A stretch of 64,000 nt of DNA from UBA668 sp963720695 (GCA_963720695.1 CAVRGG010000007.1:620001-684000), one strand, 5' to 3'; positions 52,664 through 61,553 are shown, counted from the first letter of the stretch. Translations and numbers: made by a program. Notes: generated from the letters alone by a model not told the origin.

Positions 52664-53888
52664 TCGCCAGTTCGCGGGACTCCCGCGAGGCAACCCGGCC
52701 CCAGGCCGCTGCCACCAGACACGCGAGCCCGCCGACGAGGAAGCCCGCCCGGGCGCCGAAGGTCTCGCAGATCCACCCGAGCAGCGGGCCGCCGATGGGT
52801 GTGGAGCCGAGGAAGACGATCGCCTGCAGTGCGAGCACCCGGCCGCGCATCGCGGGATCGGAGCGCACCTGCACGATGGCCGTGGACGCCGTCATGAACA
52901 TGATGCTGCTGAGCCCCACCAACATCGCCAGCGGGAAGGCCACGGCGAGCCCTGGCGAGAGTGCGAACGCGAGCAGCGCGACACCGAACGCTCCGGCCGC
53001 CATGACGACGTGTCGGACCGAGGTCTCCTTGCGTCTCGCGGTGTACAGCGCGCCGACCAATGAGCCGATGCTGACCACGGAGTAGATGAGCGTGAACGTG
53101 GTGTCGGTGCCGTGCAGCGAACGCTTCACGAACAGCGGCATCACGACGTTGAAGTTGAACGCCAGCGCACCGATGATGGTCATCATGGTGAGCGGCACCC
53201 ACAGCTCCGGGATCGACCGGGCGTAGCGGAACCCTTCGCGGATCTGCCCCTTCGAGCGAGGTGTGGGCACGCTCGGCCGCAGCTCCTCGGTGCGCATCAT
53301 GTACAGGCCGAGGATGACGGCGAGGTAGCTGACGCCGTCGAGCAGGAAGCACCAGCCGAAGCCCACCGTCGTGATGAGCAGGCCGGCGAGTGCAGGCCCG
53401 ACCACGCGGGAGCCGGTCATCAAGGCGCTGTTCAGGCTCACGGCGTTCTGGACGTGATCGACGGGCACCATCTCGACGACGAACGCCCGTCGTGCCGGGT
53501 TGTCGAAGGCGGTGGCGAAGCCGCCGGCGAGGGCGACGAGATAGAGGGCCGGCACCGGCGGATGGTCCATGAACGCGAGCGCGGCGAGGCCGAACGACTG
53601 CAGCATCGCCAGCGACTGCACGATCATCAGCAGGTGTCGCTTGTCGCTGCGGTCGGCGACGAGGCCCGCCCACGCTCCGAACAGCAGCACCGGGAGGAAC
53701 TGGCAGGCGGCCAGGAAGCCCACCGCGACGCCACTGTTGGTGAGGTGCAGGATCAGCAGCGTCTGGGCGACGAGCGTGAGCCAGTTGCCGATCTGGGAGA
53801 TGAGTTGGCCTGCGAAGAACAGCCGGAAGTTGCGGACGCTCATCGAGCGGAACGTCTCTTCGAAGGCGATGTCGAAGCGCTTCTTCAT
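52653..53888 (-). CDS. MFS efflux transporter (EntS-like)
   Basis: A 411-residue major-facilitator protein with about 12 transmembrane segments. The motif GAWAGLVADRSDKRHLLMIV matches the loop 2-3 signature GxxxDRxxRR, and PARRAFVVEMVPVDHVQNAV is typical of the EntS/Bcr-type branch that exports siderophores or drugs. Its ATG overlaps the stop of the MarR gene (ATGA), so the regulator gene comes first and the pair is cotranscribed. A drug or siderophore export role is inferred. Confidence 0.9.
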   Translation of the reverse strand: MKKRFDIAFEETFRSMSVRNFRLFFAGQLISQIGNWLTLVAQTLLILHLTNSGVAVGFLAACQFLPVLLFGAWAGLVADRSDKRHLLMIVQSLAMLQSFGLAALAFMDHPPVPALYLVALAGGFATAFDNPARRAFVVEMVPVDHVQNAVSLNSALMTGSRVVGPALAGLLITTVGFGWCFLLDGVSYLAVILGLYMMRTEELRPSVPTPRSKGQIREGFRYARSIPELWVPLTMMTIIGALAFNFNVVMPLFVKRSLHGTDTTFTLIYSVVSIGSLVGALYTARRKETSVRHVVMAAGAFGVALLAFALSPGLAVAFPLAMLVGLSSIMFMTASTAIVQVRSDPAMRGRVLALQAIVFLGSTPIGGPLLGWICETFGARAGFLVGGLACLVAAAWGRVASRESRELAMVG

Positions 53889-54358
53889 TCGGGGTCCTCG
53901 GGCACGGCGATGATCGTCTCGAGGACGTCGACCGCGGCCAGCAGACGCACCAGTTCGTCCTGATCGAGCTCATGGAGCCGACCGACCAACCAGGCGGTAC
54001 GCCGAGTTCGGTAGGTCTGCAGCTGACGCTCGCCCTTGGTCGTGACCGCCACACGAGCAACGCGCCGGTCGTGCGCGTCGGGGGTTCGCGCGACGAGGCC
54101 GTTGGCCACCAACTTCTCGACCACCTTGGTGATCGTGGGCGGAGCGACCTGTTCACGCGCCGCCAGTTCACCGAGTGTGAGGGGCCCGTGTTCGGCGACC
54201 GTGCTCAGCGCAGCGTTGAGGGTCGGCCCGAATCCGCTCTGGTCCTGCTGGCGGAGCAGTCGGGCCATCCGTGCCACCGAGAACCGAAGACGTCCGGCCA
54301 TCTCGGTGACGGCATCGTCGCTGACGAGCGGGGCCGAGGTGGGGGAGGCGTGGGACAC
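53885..54358 (-). CDS. MarR-family transcriptional regulator
   Basis: A 157-residue winged-helix repressor (TLGELAAREQVAPPTITKVV, the wing DAHDRRVARVAVTTKG, then long C-terminal helices for dimerisation). GTG 54358 is supported by CATACT 7 bases upstream. A perfect inverted repeat TAGTTAG-5-CTAACTA at 54380-54398 lies just upstream of that -10, so it very likely represses its own operon with the MFS exporter. The inducer would be an exported compound. Confidence 0.92.
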   Translation of the reverse strand: MSHASPTSAPLVSDDAVTEMAGRLRFSVARMARLLRQQDQSGFGPTLNAALSTVAEHGPLTLGELAAREQVAPPTITKVVEKLVANGLVARTPDAHDRRVARVAVTTKGERQLQTYRTRRTAWLVGRLHELDQDELVRLLAAVDVLETIIAVPEDPE

Positions 54359-54365
54359 GCTGACC

Positions 54366-54371
54366 AGTATG
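54366..54371 (-). promoter_or_regulatory. Leaderless -10 hexamer CATACT of marR-MFS
   Basis: It ends 7 bases before GTG 54358; the MarR-type operator occupies the spacer and -35 region upstream. Confidence 0.55.
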
Positions 54372-54379
54372 CCATCACT

Positions 54380-54398
54380 TAGTTAGCGACACTAACTA
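54380..54398. promoter_or_regulatory. MarR-type operator TAGTTAG-N5-CTAACTA
   Basis: A perfect 7-bp inverted repeat with a 5-base spacer (CGACA). AT-rich sequence in a GC-rich genome and its position 9 bases upstream of the -10 of the MarR gene make autoregulation the natural reading. Confidence 0.82.
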
Positions 54399-54409
54399 TA
54401 TGGCACATG

Positions 54410-54946
54410 TCACGGATGGCCGTCGCGAACCCACACGCCACCGAGCGCCAGCACGAGCAGCGACGCAGCGACGAGGATCGCGCTGCTGGGCATCTCGTAC
54501 CCGTCGATGGCGACGAGGACGGCCCACGTGGCCACGCCCGAGCCCATCGCCACCGCGGCCCGACGCGTCCAGCGGCGGCACATCGCCGAGGTCCACCGTG
54601 CGCCGGGCGGCGAGACGGTGGCAGCGGCGAGGCAGACGTGGAACAGGGCGAGCGCGGCAGCCACCGCCACCGACCAGAGCGTGGTGCGGTCGTGCACGCT
54701 CGCGCCCCATTCGATGGCGACCAGCATGATCACCAGGACGCCGAGGGGTCCGTCGGGGGCGACTGCGCAGCCCACCGCGAGGAGGACGATCACGATGTCG
54801 AGTACGGGCAGCGGGTGCTCCGTCACCGCTCGGGTGCAGGCGAGCGCGGCCAACGGGGTCACGAGGATCACGCTCCGCAGCAGGATTCCGACACCGCGGA
54901 CGCGGGGGAGCTTCCGCCACGAGTCGTCGACCGTCAACTCGTTCAT
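54410..54946 (-). CDS. Membrane protein of the MoxR operon
   Basis: A 178-residue integral membrane protein of unknown family with about four or five transmembrane segments (VGILLRSVILVTPLAALACT, PVLDIVIVLLAVGCAVAPDG, SVAVAAALALFHVCLAAATV, AILVAASLLVLALGGVWVRD). It is the last gene of the DUF4129-MoxR-DUF58 cluster, coupled to DUF58 by ATGA overlap. The position is comparable with transglutaminase/DUF3488 or TM genes of similar operons, but no such domain is present. Confidence 0.82.
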   Translation of the reverse strand: MNELTVDDSWRKLPRVRGVGILLRSVILVTPLAALACTRAVTEHPLPVLDIVIVLLAVGCAVAPDGPLGVLVIMLVAIEWGASVHDRTTLWSVAVAAALALFHVCLAAATVSPPGARWTSAMCRRWTRRAAVAMGSGVATWAVLVAIDGYEMPSSAILVAASLLVLALGGVWVRDGHP

Positions 54947-56247
54947 CGAGGCCGCCGGACGCGGGTACCCGCGTGGTGATGGAGGTCGCGGAGCACGACG
55001 TCGAGACTTCGCGGGCCCGACCACGGCACGACGGCGATTCCCGCTTCGCGCACGGTGCGCAGCTCGCGCTCGCGCTTGAGGACCTCGATCCGCCATGCGA
55101 TGCCGGTGTACGGATCGTCAGGTGTCTGCTCGGCGATGTCCGGGGGCAGGCAGTCGATCACGAGCACGGCGAGTCCCCTGTTGGCGACGGTGACGGCGCG
55201 CTGGAGCGCCGTGGGGGTGACGAGGGGCGACAGCATGAGGACCAGCGCACCCTCTCCGAGGCCGCCGGGCATGCGTCCGTTGTCGTGCGCCGGTGTGCCC
55301 GGCTCGATGTTGGCGAGGACCTCGAGGATGCGTCGCAGATGTCGGTGACCGGACGCCGGTGGGAGCCGTCGTACGGACCGTGAGCCGAGCACGACGAGCG
55401 CGACGCGGTCACCGGTGCTGATGTAGTGGGCCGCGATGGCCGACGCGGCGCGGACGGCGATGTCGAGACTCGACGCGCGGCCGTCGATCCCGTCGCTGCG
55501 GCCGACCTCGTCGAGGGCGTCGACGAGGAGCACGACGTGCCGGTCGTGGTCCGCCCACGTGGAGGTCACGTGGAGCGTCCCCGTGCGCAGCGACTGCGGC
55601 CAGTGGATCCGGCGCAGCCGGTCGCCGGGTTGAAAGGGGCGGATGCTCGCGAACTCGCTGCCGCTGCCCTGTCGTGGTGAGCGGTTCCCGCCGACCAGCC
55701 CGGGCGTGTGCACCGGCGGCGCGGACGCGTCGAACTCCGAGGCGTGGGGAAGGGCCACCAGGGTCGTCGCCTCGGCCTCGTTCTTCGACTTCCACCGGAA
55801 GGCCGCCCAACCACTCGTGGCCACGACCATCGCCGGGCCGACACGGCGATACCCCCATCGGTAGGGACGAACGAAGATGTCGAGCCGCTCCCGCGCGTCG
55901 TCGTGCAGGCTCGCCACCACCTGGCCGTCGTTGGGGCCGACGTCCATCCAGGTCGGCGCCTCGAGCACGACGCCGACATCGTCGATCCTGCCGTCGGGAT
56001 CGTCGAGGTCGATGTGCCAGGTGGTCGACTCGCCCTCGCGGAGCACGCCGTGGCCGAGCGACTGGCGCATGGTCGGGGGAGCGCTCGGGCGGACGAGCAC
56101 GGCCCAGACCGCAGCGACGACGAACGGGGTGGCGAGCACCAACAGATCGGGTCGGCGGGCGAGCACGGCCGCGACCGACAGACCCATTGCGGCGAGCACG
56201 GCTCGGGCGTGCGCCGCAGTCGGCCGCCAGCCGTCGCCGGTCCTCAT
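54943..56247 (-). CDS. DUF58 family protein (MoxR partner)
   Basis: A 434-residue protein with two N-terminal membrane segments (ARAVLAAMGLSVAAVLARRP, VLATPFVVAAVWAVLV), a beta-rich region, and a C-terminal DUF58/vWA-like domain with the core GSGSEFASIRPFQPGDRLRR and HVVLLVDALDEVGRSDG (MIDAS-like Asp). DUF58 proteins work with MoxR ATPases in metal insertion or envelope protein maturation. ATG 56247 overlaps the MoxR stop. The MIDAS residues are only partly conserved (DxLDE rather than DxSxS). Confidence 0.9.
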   Translation of the reverse strand: MRTGDGWRPTAAHARAVLAAMGLSVAAVLARRPDLLVLATPFVVAAVWAVLVRPSAPPTMRQSLGHGVLREGESTTWHIDLDDPDGRIDDVGVVLEAPTWMDVGPNDGQVVASLHDDARERLDIFVRPYRWGYRRVGPAMVVATSGWAAFRWKSKNEAEATTLVALPHASEFDASAPPVHTPGLVGGNRSPRQGSGSEFASIRPFQPGDRLRRIHWPQSLRTGTLHVTSTWADHDRHVVLLVDALDEVGRSDGIDGRASSLDIAVRAASAIAAHYISTGDRVALVVLGSRSVRRLPPASGHRHLRRILEVLANIEPGTPAHDNGRMPGGLGEGALVLMLSPLVTPTALQRAVTVANRGLAVLVIDCLPPDIAEQTPDDPYTGIAWRIEVLKRERELRTVREAGIAVVPWSGPRSLDVVLRDLHHHAGTRVRRPR

Positions 56248-57218
56248 GGTGTCAGGGAACCGGCCGGGGGAGGAGTGGGCACGGAGGCGAGGACGTCGTT
56301 GGTCACCGACGTTCCCGACGCCTTCGTCAACCACAGCTCGGGCTTGATCGTGATGCGGTGGGGCAGCACGGAGAGCGCGACCGCCTTCACGTCCTCGGGG
56401 GTCACGAAGTCGCGGCCCCCGATGACCGCATGGGCCCGCGAGCACAGCAGCAACGCCAGAGCGCCTCGCGGTGATGCACCGATCTGGACGTGTTGGTGCC
56501 GTCGGGTGGCGTCGACGAGGTCGACGCAGTAGCGCACGACGTCGCCGTCGACGACCACGGTCTCGACCGCGGCCTGCATCGCGAGCAGTGTCGGTGCGTC
56601 GACCACGGCCCGCAGTTCCTGGGCCTCCTGTTGGCGTGCCATGCGGCGGGCGAGGACCTCGTGCTCCTCGTCGCGAGTCGGGTAGCCGAAGCTGATCCGC
56701 AGCAGGAATCGATCCAACTGAGCCTCGGGCAGGGGATACGTGCCCTCGTACTCGACCGGGTTGGCCGTCGCCAGCACGTGGAACGGCGCGTCGAGCACGA
56801 AGGTCTCGCCCTCGACGGTGATCTGGCGTTCCTGCATCGCCTCCAGCAGTGCCGCCTGCGTCTTGGGAGGCGTCCGGTTGATCTCGTCGGCGAGGAGCAG
56901 ACCGGTGAACAGCGGACCCTTGCGGAAGACGAATTCGGTCACCCGCTGGTCGAAGACGAAGGACCCGGTGAGGTCGGCGGGGAGTAGGTCGGGCGTGAAC
57001 TGCGCTCGCGTGAAGCGCAGGCCCAGCGCCTGAGCGAACGATCGGGCGGCGAGCGTCTTTCCGAGCCCTGGCAGGTCCTCGAGCAGGACGTGTCCGCCGG
57101 CGAGCACCCCGCAGAGCACGAGCGTCAACTCGTCCCGCTTGCCGACGACGGCGAGGTTGACCTCGTCGAGGACGTCGCGGGCGAGGCCGGAGGTCGTGCG
57201 GATGTCAAGGCTCGTCAT
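56244..57218 (-). CDS. MoxR-type AAA+ ATPase
   Basis: A 324-residue AAA+ chaperone. Walker A is LEDLPGLGKTLAARSF, Walker B LLLADEINRTPPKTQAALLE, followed by MQERQITVEG (the MoxR-specific insertion), sensor 1 HVLATANPVEYEGTYPLPEA and arginine-finger region LDRFLLRISFGYP. It remodels partner proteins, typically a vWA/DUF58 protein, which is encoded immediately downstream. Confidence 0.95.
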   Translation of the reverse strand: MTSLDIRTTSGLARDVLDEVNLAVVGKRDELTLVLCGVLAGGHVLLEDLPGLGKTLAARSFAQALGLRFTRAQFTPDLLPADLTGSFVFDQRVTEFVFRKGPLFTGLLLADEINRTPPKTQAALLEAMQERQITVEGETFVLDAPFHVLATANPVEYEGTYPLPEAQLDRFLLRISFGYPTRDEEHEVLARRMARQQEAQELRAVVDAPTLLAMQAAVETVVVDGDVVRYCVDLVDATRRHQHVQIGASPRGALALLLCSRAHAVIGGRDFVTPEDVKAVALSVLPHRITIKPELWLTKASGTSVTNDVLASVPTPPPAGSLTP

Positions 57219-57231
57219 GGTGTTCCCACTC

Positions 57232-57699
57232 TCACAGTGCTTCGATGTCGGTGAGCACGCGGCGGACGCCGCGCATCGTCCCGACCGACCGCCGGTCGCC
57301 CGCCACCAGGCGCTGCAACGACGCCGGCAGGATCGCGGACGCTGCCGAAGGATCGTCGAATCGGTCGATCTGGTGGTGCGCGAGGAGGCGATCGTCGATG
57401 AGTTCGATCAGTGTCTGGCTGATCTCCTCCGACCCCGTGAACCGGACACCGTAGAGCTGGCGGCGGATCGAGCGCACCCGCGGGTCGCTGCCGGCGATCC
57501 ACCCGTCGGAGCCGAGGTGCTGCACCCACTCGACCGGCTCGATCGAGTCGGCGAAGTCGATCATCACGAAGAGCGCGGTGACCAGCGCGGCGACGATGCC
57601 GGCCAGTACGAGCGGGGCCGGCTGGGAATCGCTGATCCAGAGCGCGCCCACGAGGACCGCCCAGACGGCGACGATGATCGCCAGTCGTCGGAGGGTCAT
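57232..57699 (-). CDS. Hypothetical membrane protein of the MoxR operon
   Basis: A 155-residue protein with two N-terminal membrane segments (LAIIVAVWAVLVGALWI, PLVLAGIVAALVTALFVMID) and a cytoplasmic domain of about 90 residues (SDPRVRSIRRQLYGVRFTGS, SLQRLVAGDRRSVGTMRGVR). It lies between the DUF4129 gene (ATGA overlap) and MoxR (13-base gap), so it is part of the operon. No family assigned. Confidence 0.8.
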   Translation of the reverse strand: MTLRRLAIIVAVWAVLVGALWISDSQPAPLVLAGIVAALVTALFVMIDFADSIEPVEWVQHLGSDGWIAGSDPRVRSIRRQLYGVRFTGSEEISQTLIELIDDRLLAHHQIDRFDDPSAASAILPASLQRLVAGDRRSVGTMRGVRRVLTDIEAL

Positions 57700-58379
57700 G
57701 CGCCGACCTCCGCGGGGTGGCCGAGTGCGTCGAGGACTCCGTCGAGCGCGGCGATCGCGGCCACCCGATGGTGCTCGCCGAGTTCGTGTTCGGAGAATCG
57801 CGCCTCGCGGTACAGCGAGGCGAGTTCGCGAATCGGCCGGGGGTCGATGGACGACAGCGTGACCACTCGTTCGACGTATTCGGCAGCGGTCTCCGACGCG
57901 CTGCGCTCGAGCCCTGCCATCGCCGCGTCGTGCTCGAGACGCATCCAACAGGCGACGATCGCGTTTCGGGGCGCGCCGGTTCGCAGCGCAGCGCGCGCAG
58001 CGTCGGTGTCAACGGTCAAGATCTGGTCCGGCACCTCGGGAAGCGGGTCGAACGAGGGTCGCTTGCGCTGCTGTCGCTCGCGCCACCGACGCGGGAAGCG
58101 GGTCGCCCCCGTTTCCGACACGGCGAACGCTGCAGCGAGAAGGACGGCGATCAGGCCGATGACCTGCAGAGCGGTGCCGACCCACGCCGGCACATGAGTG
58201 CGCGAGGTGGCGTTCGTGATCGGCTCGAGCGGTGCACTCGACTCCTGGTCCACGCTGGTCGGGGTGGCATCCGAGGGAGGTGTGGTCCACACCCGTACCG
58301 ACCCTGACGAGGCCGCCGCGACCACGACCAACATGACGAACACGGTGGCCAGCACCACGATGCGGGTCCGTCGGTCCAT
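57696..58379 (-). CDS. DUF4129-type membrane protein
   Basis: A 227-residue protein with an N-terminal membrane segment (RIVVLATVFVMLVVVAAASS), an extracytoplasmic stretch of about 35 residues, a second segment (VGTALQVIGLIAVLLAAAF) and a C-terminal helical DUF4129-like domain (NAIVACWMRLEHDAAMAGLE, SASETAAEYVERVV, SLYREARFSEHELGEHH). It is the first gene of the MoxR operon, leaderless with TAGGGT 6 bases before ATG 58379. DUF4129 proteins accompany MoxR systems; their role is unknown. Confidence 0.88.
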   Translation of the reverse strand: MDRRTRIVVLATVFVMLVVVAAASSGSVRVWTTPPSDATPTSVDQESSAPLEPITNATSRTHVPAWVGTALQVIGLIAVLLAAAFAVSETGATRFPRRWRERQQRKRPSFDPLPEVPDQILTVDTDAARAALRTGAPRNAIVACWMRLEHDAAMAGLERSASETAAEYVERVVTLSSIDPRPIRELASLYREARFSEHELGEHHRVAAIAALDGVLDALGHPAEVGA

Positions 58380-58385
58380 CGCCCG

Positions 58386-58391
58386 ACCCTA
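58386..58391 (-). promoter_or_regulatory. Leaderless -10 hexamer TAGGGT of the MoxR operon
   Basis: It ends 6 bases before ATG 58379 on the minus strand. Confidence 0.5.
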
Positions 58392-58400
58392 GCAACGGGG

Positions 58401-58988
58401 TCAGCGAGGAAGGTCGTTCGGGCCGGCAGCGATGAGGGCCGAGATGGTCGCCTCGTCCACCGGCGCACAGTCCCACGCGTCGACACCGACGTTGATCATC
58501 CTGTCGTGTTGGCGCCAGCGTTCGTGGACGTGGCCGTGGAGCAACCATGCTCCTCGATCGACGGGCCGCTGGTCGACGAAGCGGTCGTGGTCGTGGCTGT
58601 CGCCGCGATAGGGGAAGTGGCAGGCGAGCACGTCACGGTCGCCGGCCCGCAGCGTGATCTCACCCTGGTGGATCTCGGCGAACCCCGCGGCGAGGTATCG
58701 CTCGGTCCATTCCTCGACGCGTCGACGGTGCCCCGCCCAGCATCGGTCGTGGTTGCCGGTGAGCAACAGCTTGTGTCCGTGCAGCGCCCCGACGAGCGGG
58801 AGCGAATCGTCGATGTGCCCGAGCGCGACGTCGCCCAGGACCCACACCGTGTCGCCAGGGTGGACTCGCTCGTTCCATCGCTCGATCAGCGCCAGGTTCA
58901 TCTCTTCGACGTCGGCAAAGGGCCGACCGGAGTACTCGATGATGTTGGCGTGACCGAAGTGCAGATCGGCGCTGAACCACGTCGTCAT
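58401..58988 (-). CDS. Metallophosphoesterase
   Basis: A 195-residue calcineurin-like phosphoesterase. The metal-site motifs are FSADLHFGHANII (DxH), VWVLGDVALG (GD), LLLTGNHDRCW (GNHD), ACHFPYRGDSHD and LLHGHVHERW (GHxH). The size fits the small phage- and bacterial-type phosphodiesterases; the substrate is open. ATG 58988 is chosen because CAGACT ends 7 bases before it, and the catalytic fold starts at residue 2; an upstream ATG at 59012 is not needed. It is divergent from a MerR gene. Confidence 0.9.
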   Translation of the reverse strand: MTTWFSADLHFGHANIIEYSGRPFADVEEMNLALIERWNERVHPGDTVWVLGDVALGHIDDSLPLVGALHGHKLLLTGNHDRCWAGHRRRVEEWTERYLAAGFAEIHQGEITLRAGDRDVLACHFPYRGDSHDHDRFVDQRPVDRGAWLLHGHVHERWRQHDRMINVGVDAWDCAPVDEATISALIAAGPNDLPR

Positions 58989-58995
58989 GGTGCCG

Positions 58996-59001
58996 AGTCT
59001 G
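58996..59001 (-). promoter_or_regulatory. Leaderless -10 hexamer CAGACT
   Basis: It ends 7 bases before ATG 58988 on the minus strand and decides the start of the phosphoesterase gene. Confidence 0.45.
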
Positions 59002-59042
59002 TCGCATTGCATCTCCGCTCGACATCGTCATTATCGTGAGCA

Positions 59043-59048
59043 TATACT
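59043..59048 (+). promoter_or_regulatory. Leaderless -10 hexamer TATACT with -35 TCGACA
   Basis: TATACT ends 6 bases before GTG 59055. TCGACA at 59019-59024 lies 18 bases upstream of it and is close to the TTGACA consensus, making this the most complete promoter in the window. Confidence 0.65.
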
Positions 59049-59054
59049 ATGTGA

Positions 59055-59885
59055 GTGAATACTAGCAAGGTGATCGAGAGCGAAGAGAAGACGAACACCG
59101 AGGAAGTCGTGGCGCTGACGATCGACGAGTTGGCCCGGGCCGTCGGCCTCGTGGTGTCGACCGTTCGGCTCTACCAGAACAAGGGCCTCGTCCCGCCGCC
59201 CACGAAGCGCGGCCGAGTCGGCTACTACGACGACCGGCACCTCGAACGGCTCCGGGCGATCGCCCAGCTGCAGGAGCGTGGCTTCTCGCTCGCCGGCATC
59301 AAGGACCTGTTCGACCGCATGGAGTCGGGCGACAGTCTCCGGTCGGTGCTCGGCCTCGGCGATCAGGAGTCGATCTGGTCGGCGGAGGTCGCGCAGACGA
59401 TGTCGCTGGCCGAGCTCGCCCGTCGCCTTCCCGCGGTCGAGTTCACGCCCGCCGTCGTGCAGCGGGTGATCGAACTGGGCCTGGTGGAGTTCTCGCCCGA
59501 CGGGACGGACGTGGTCGTGCGCAGTCCGTCGTTCCTCGAGATCGGGAGTGAGCTGGCTGCGCTGGGCGTGCCCGCCGACGAGATCCTCGACGAGTACGAA
59601 GAGCTGCGGACGCAGACCGACGAGATCGCTCGCCGGTTCACCGACCTGTTCCACCGTCGGATGTGGAAGCCGTTCGTGAAGCGGGGGATGCCGGCCGATC
59701 AGATCCCGCCGCTGTTGGCGACACTCGAGAAGCTGGCCCCGCTCGCCGGAGACGTGACGACGATGTCGCTGCGGCATTCGTTGCAGGCCGCAGCCGAGTC
59801 GTTCGTCCGCGCCGAAGCCCGCCGACTCGGTGTCGACATCCCTCGACCCGGCGACTCGCACGCCGACGGCAGGGAGCCGTCATGA
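59055..59885 (+). CDS. MerR-family transcriptional regulator
   Basis: A 276-residue regulator. Residues 21-90 form the MerR helix-turn-helix (LTIDELARAVGLVVSTVRLY, GRVGYYDDRHLERLRAIAQL, ERGFSLAGIKDLFDRM). The C-terminal 180 residues are a helical sensor domain with no Cys, so not a metal sensor; a small-molecule ligand is likely. GTG 59055 is favoured by the TATACT -10 located 6 bases upstream. Its stop overlaps the start of the epimerase gene (ATGA), so the pair is cotranscribed. Confidence 0.92.
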   Translation: MNTSKVIESEEKTNTEEVVALTIDELARAVGLVVSTVRLYQNKGLVPPPTKRGRVGYYDDRHLERLRAIAQLQERGFSLAGIKDLFDRMESGDSLRSVLGLGDQESIWSAEVAQTMSLAELARRLPAVEFTPAVVQRVIELGLVEFSPDGTDVVVRSPSFLEIGSELAALGVPADEILDEYEELRTQTDEIARRFTDLFHRRMWKPFVKRGMPADQIPPLLATLEKLAPLAGDVTTMSLRHSLQAAAESFVRAEARRLGVDIPRPGDSHADGREPS

Positions 59886-60818
59886 GCCAAGATCGTCATT
59901 CCCGGTGGATCGGGATTCCTCGGACAGGCGCTCGCCGCCCGGCTCGTGGGGCGCGGCGACGAGGTCGTCATCCTCAGCCGTGACGAGGGCCGACAGATCG
60001 AGGGTGCGCGCACTGTGGTGTGGGACGCCGAGTCGATCGGACCGTGGGCGAGCGAGCTCGATGGCGCCGACGCGATCGTCCACCTCACCGGCCGGCGGGT
60101 CGATGTGCGCGGTACCGCGCGCAACATCGACGAGCTGATCTCGTCGCGCGTGCAGCCGGTTCGGGTGGTCGGCGAGGCGATCGAGCGCTGCGCGAGGCCG
60201 CCGCGGGTATGGGTGCAGTCGTCGTCGCTCGCCGTGTTCGGCGACGGTGGCGATGCAACGCTCGACGAGCACTCGACGCCGACCGGTATCGGCCCGCGCG
60301 AGATGGTGACCGTCTGCCTCGCCTGGGAGGGCGCGTTCCATCAGGCGAGTGCAGCGGTCGAGCGCACGGTGCTGCTGCGGATGGGCATCGGGCTCGGCGG
60401 CCGCAACGACCCGGCGACGGCGAAGCTCGCGCAGCTCGTTCGGTTCGGGCTCGGCGGCCGCGTCGGGTCAGGTCGTCAATGGGTGTCGTGGGTCGGACTC
60501 GACGATCTCCTCACAGCGATGATCCTGGCCATCGACGACGACACGATGACGGGCACGTACCACGTGACGTCGCCCAACCCGGTGACGAATGCGGAGATGA
60601 TGTCGACCTTCCGGACGCTGCTCGGAAGGCGGGTCGGACTCGCCAGTCCTGCGTGGCTGGCACGAATGGGCGCGCCCATTCTCGGGAGCAGCGCGAGCCT
60701 CGCGCTGACCGGCCGGCGGGTCGTCCCCACCCGACTGTTGGAGCACGGCTTCACCTTCGAGCAGCCCGACTTCGAGCCAGCCGCCCGGAAGGCACTCGTC
60801 GCCTGCGGCCTGCTCTGA
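59882..60818 (+). pseudogene. TIGR01777-type NAD-dependent epimerase, frameshift at codon 3
   Basis: From 59889 the frame reads KIVIPGGSGFLGQALAARLV, a Rossmann GxxGFLG motif, and continues through ADAIVHLTGRRVDVRGTARN, QSSSLAVFGDGG, LLRMGIGLGG and a C-terminal domain ending KALVACGLL: a typical 300-residue TIGR01777 short-chain dehydrogenase/epimerase. The expected start ATG 59882 (overlapping the MerR stop) is one frame off because of an extra C near 59888 (agc-c-aag). Either a recent loss, a sequence error, or translation from an internal start such as GTG 59946, which would lack the NAD-binding loop. Confidence 0.85.
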
Positions 60819-60915
60819 GAAACGAACAGGGCGACAACAAGGGCCGACCAGGCTCGCCCCGGTTCTGCGTGCGCTCTTCGATCGTCGTTCGGGCCATCGA
60901 TCGTCGTCGTGTCGG

Positions 60916-61323
60916 TCAGGGTTGGCTGAGCCGCTCGACGGGCTGTCCGGTGACTTCGGCGATGAGCTCGAAGTCCTTGTCCACGTGCAGCACGATGAGC
61001 TGTGCCAGTTCTGCCACGGCGGCGATCAGCAGATCGGGGATCGACGGTGCCCGGTGCTGGCCTCGCTCGGCGAGGATGGCTTGGACCTCGATGGAGCGAT
61101 CCTCGATCGCCGGCGTGAAGTACTCCACGGGCATCGATCGCAGCAGGGCGGAGCCGAGGGCGTGACGAAGGTCGCCGGCCGAGCGAGCGGAGAAGCCGAC
61201 TTCGAGCAGTGTCACGCTCGTGACGCGGACGAGCCCCCGCTCGATGCGGTTCGCCCAGTCGGGTGCATCAGGACTGGCCCCCAGGCGGACCAGCGCGGAC
61301 TTGTCGATGAGCCAGTCGGTCAT
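60916..61323 (-). CDS. vapC: VapC-type PIN-domain ribonuclease toxin
   Basis: A 135-residue PIN-domain toxin. The acidic metal site is seen in WLIDKSALVRL (Asp7), TLLEVGFSA (Glu), SIPDLLIAAVAE and LHVDKDFELI. VapC toxins cleave specific tRNAs or rRNA when the antitoxin is lost. Its ATG overlaps the VapB stop (ATGA). It is convergent with the epimerase gene, 97 bases away. Confidence 0.93.
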   Translation of the reverse strand: MTDWLIDKSALVRLGASPDAPDWANRIERGLVRVTSVTLLEVGFSARSAGDLRHALGSALLRSMPVEYFTPAIEDRSIEVQAILAERGQHRAPSIPDLLIAAVAELAQLIVLHVDKDFELIAEVTGQPVERLSQP

Positions 61324-61541
61324 CGCCAGGCGCGGTCGATGACTTCGGGGTCAGCGAGGTCAGCGAACGTGTCGGCGAAGGCGGCGAGGTCGGCCACCGA
61401 GACTTCGGCGGGGGCCACGTCGCTCTCGCGAGCGAGGGTCCTCCGCAGGTACTCGGTGCGCGAGAGGCCGAGCCGCTGGGCCTTGATGTCGATGGCGGCG
61501 ATGACGTCCTCAGGGACGTCGCGGATCAGGATGTGAGTCAC
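61320..61541 (-). CDS. vapB: VapB-type ribbon-helix-helix antitoxin
   Basis: A 73-residue antitoxin. The N-terminal ribbon-helix-helix (HILIRDVPEDVIAAIDIKAQ, LGLSRTEYLRRTLARE) binds DNA and the C-terminal half (SVADLAAFADTFADLADPEV) wraps around the PIN toxin. GTG 61541 is decided by AGGAGG about 5 bases upstream. A perfect 20-bp inverted repeat immediately upstream is the expected autoregulatory operator. Confidence 0.93.
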   Translation of the reverse strand: MTHILIRDVPEDVIAAIDIKAQRLGLSRTEYLRRTLARESDVAPAEVSVADLAAFADTFADLADPEVIDRAWR

Positions 61542-61553
61542 GGCACCTCCTCA

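Noticed and set aside
60819..60915. Repeated CGATCGTCGT in the gap between epimerase and vapC as a repeat element
   Set aside because: Only two short copies, within reach of chance in this composition, and no array-like spacing.
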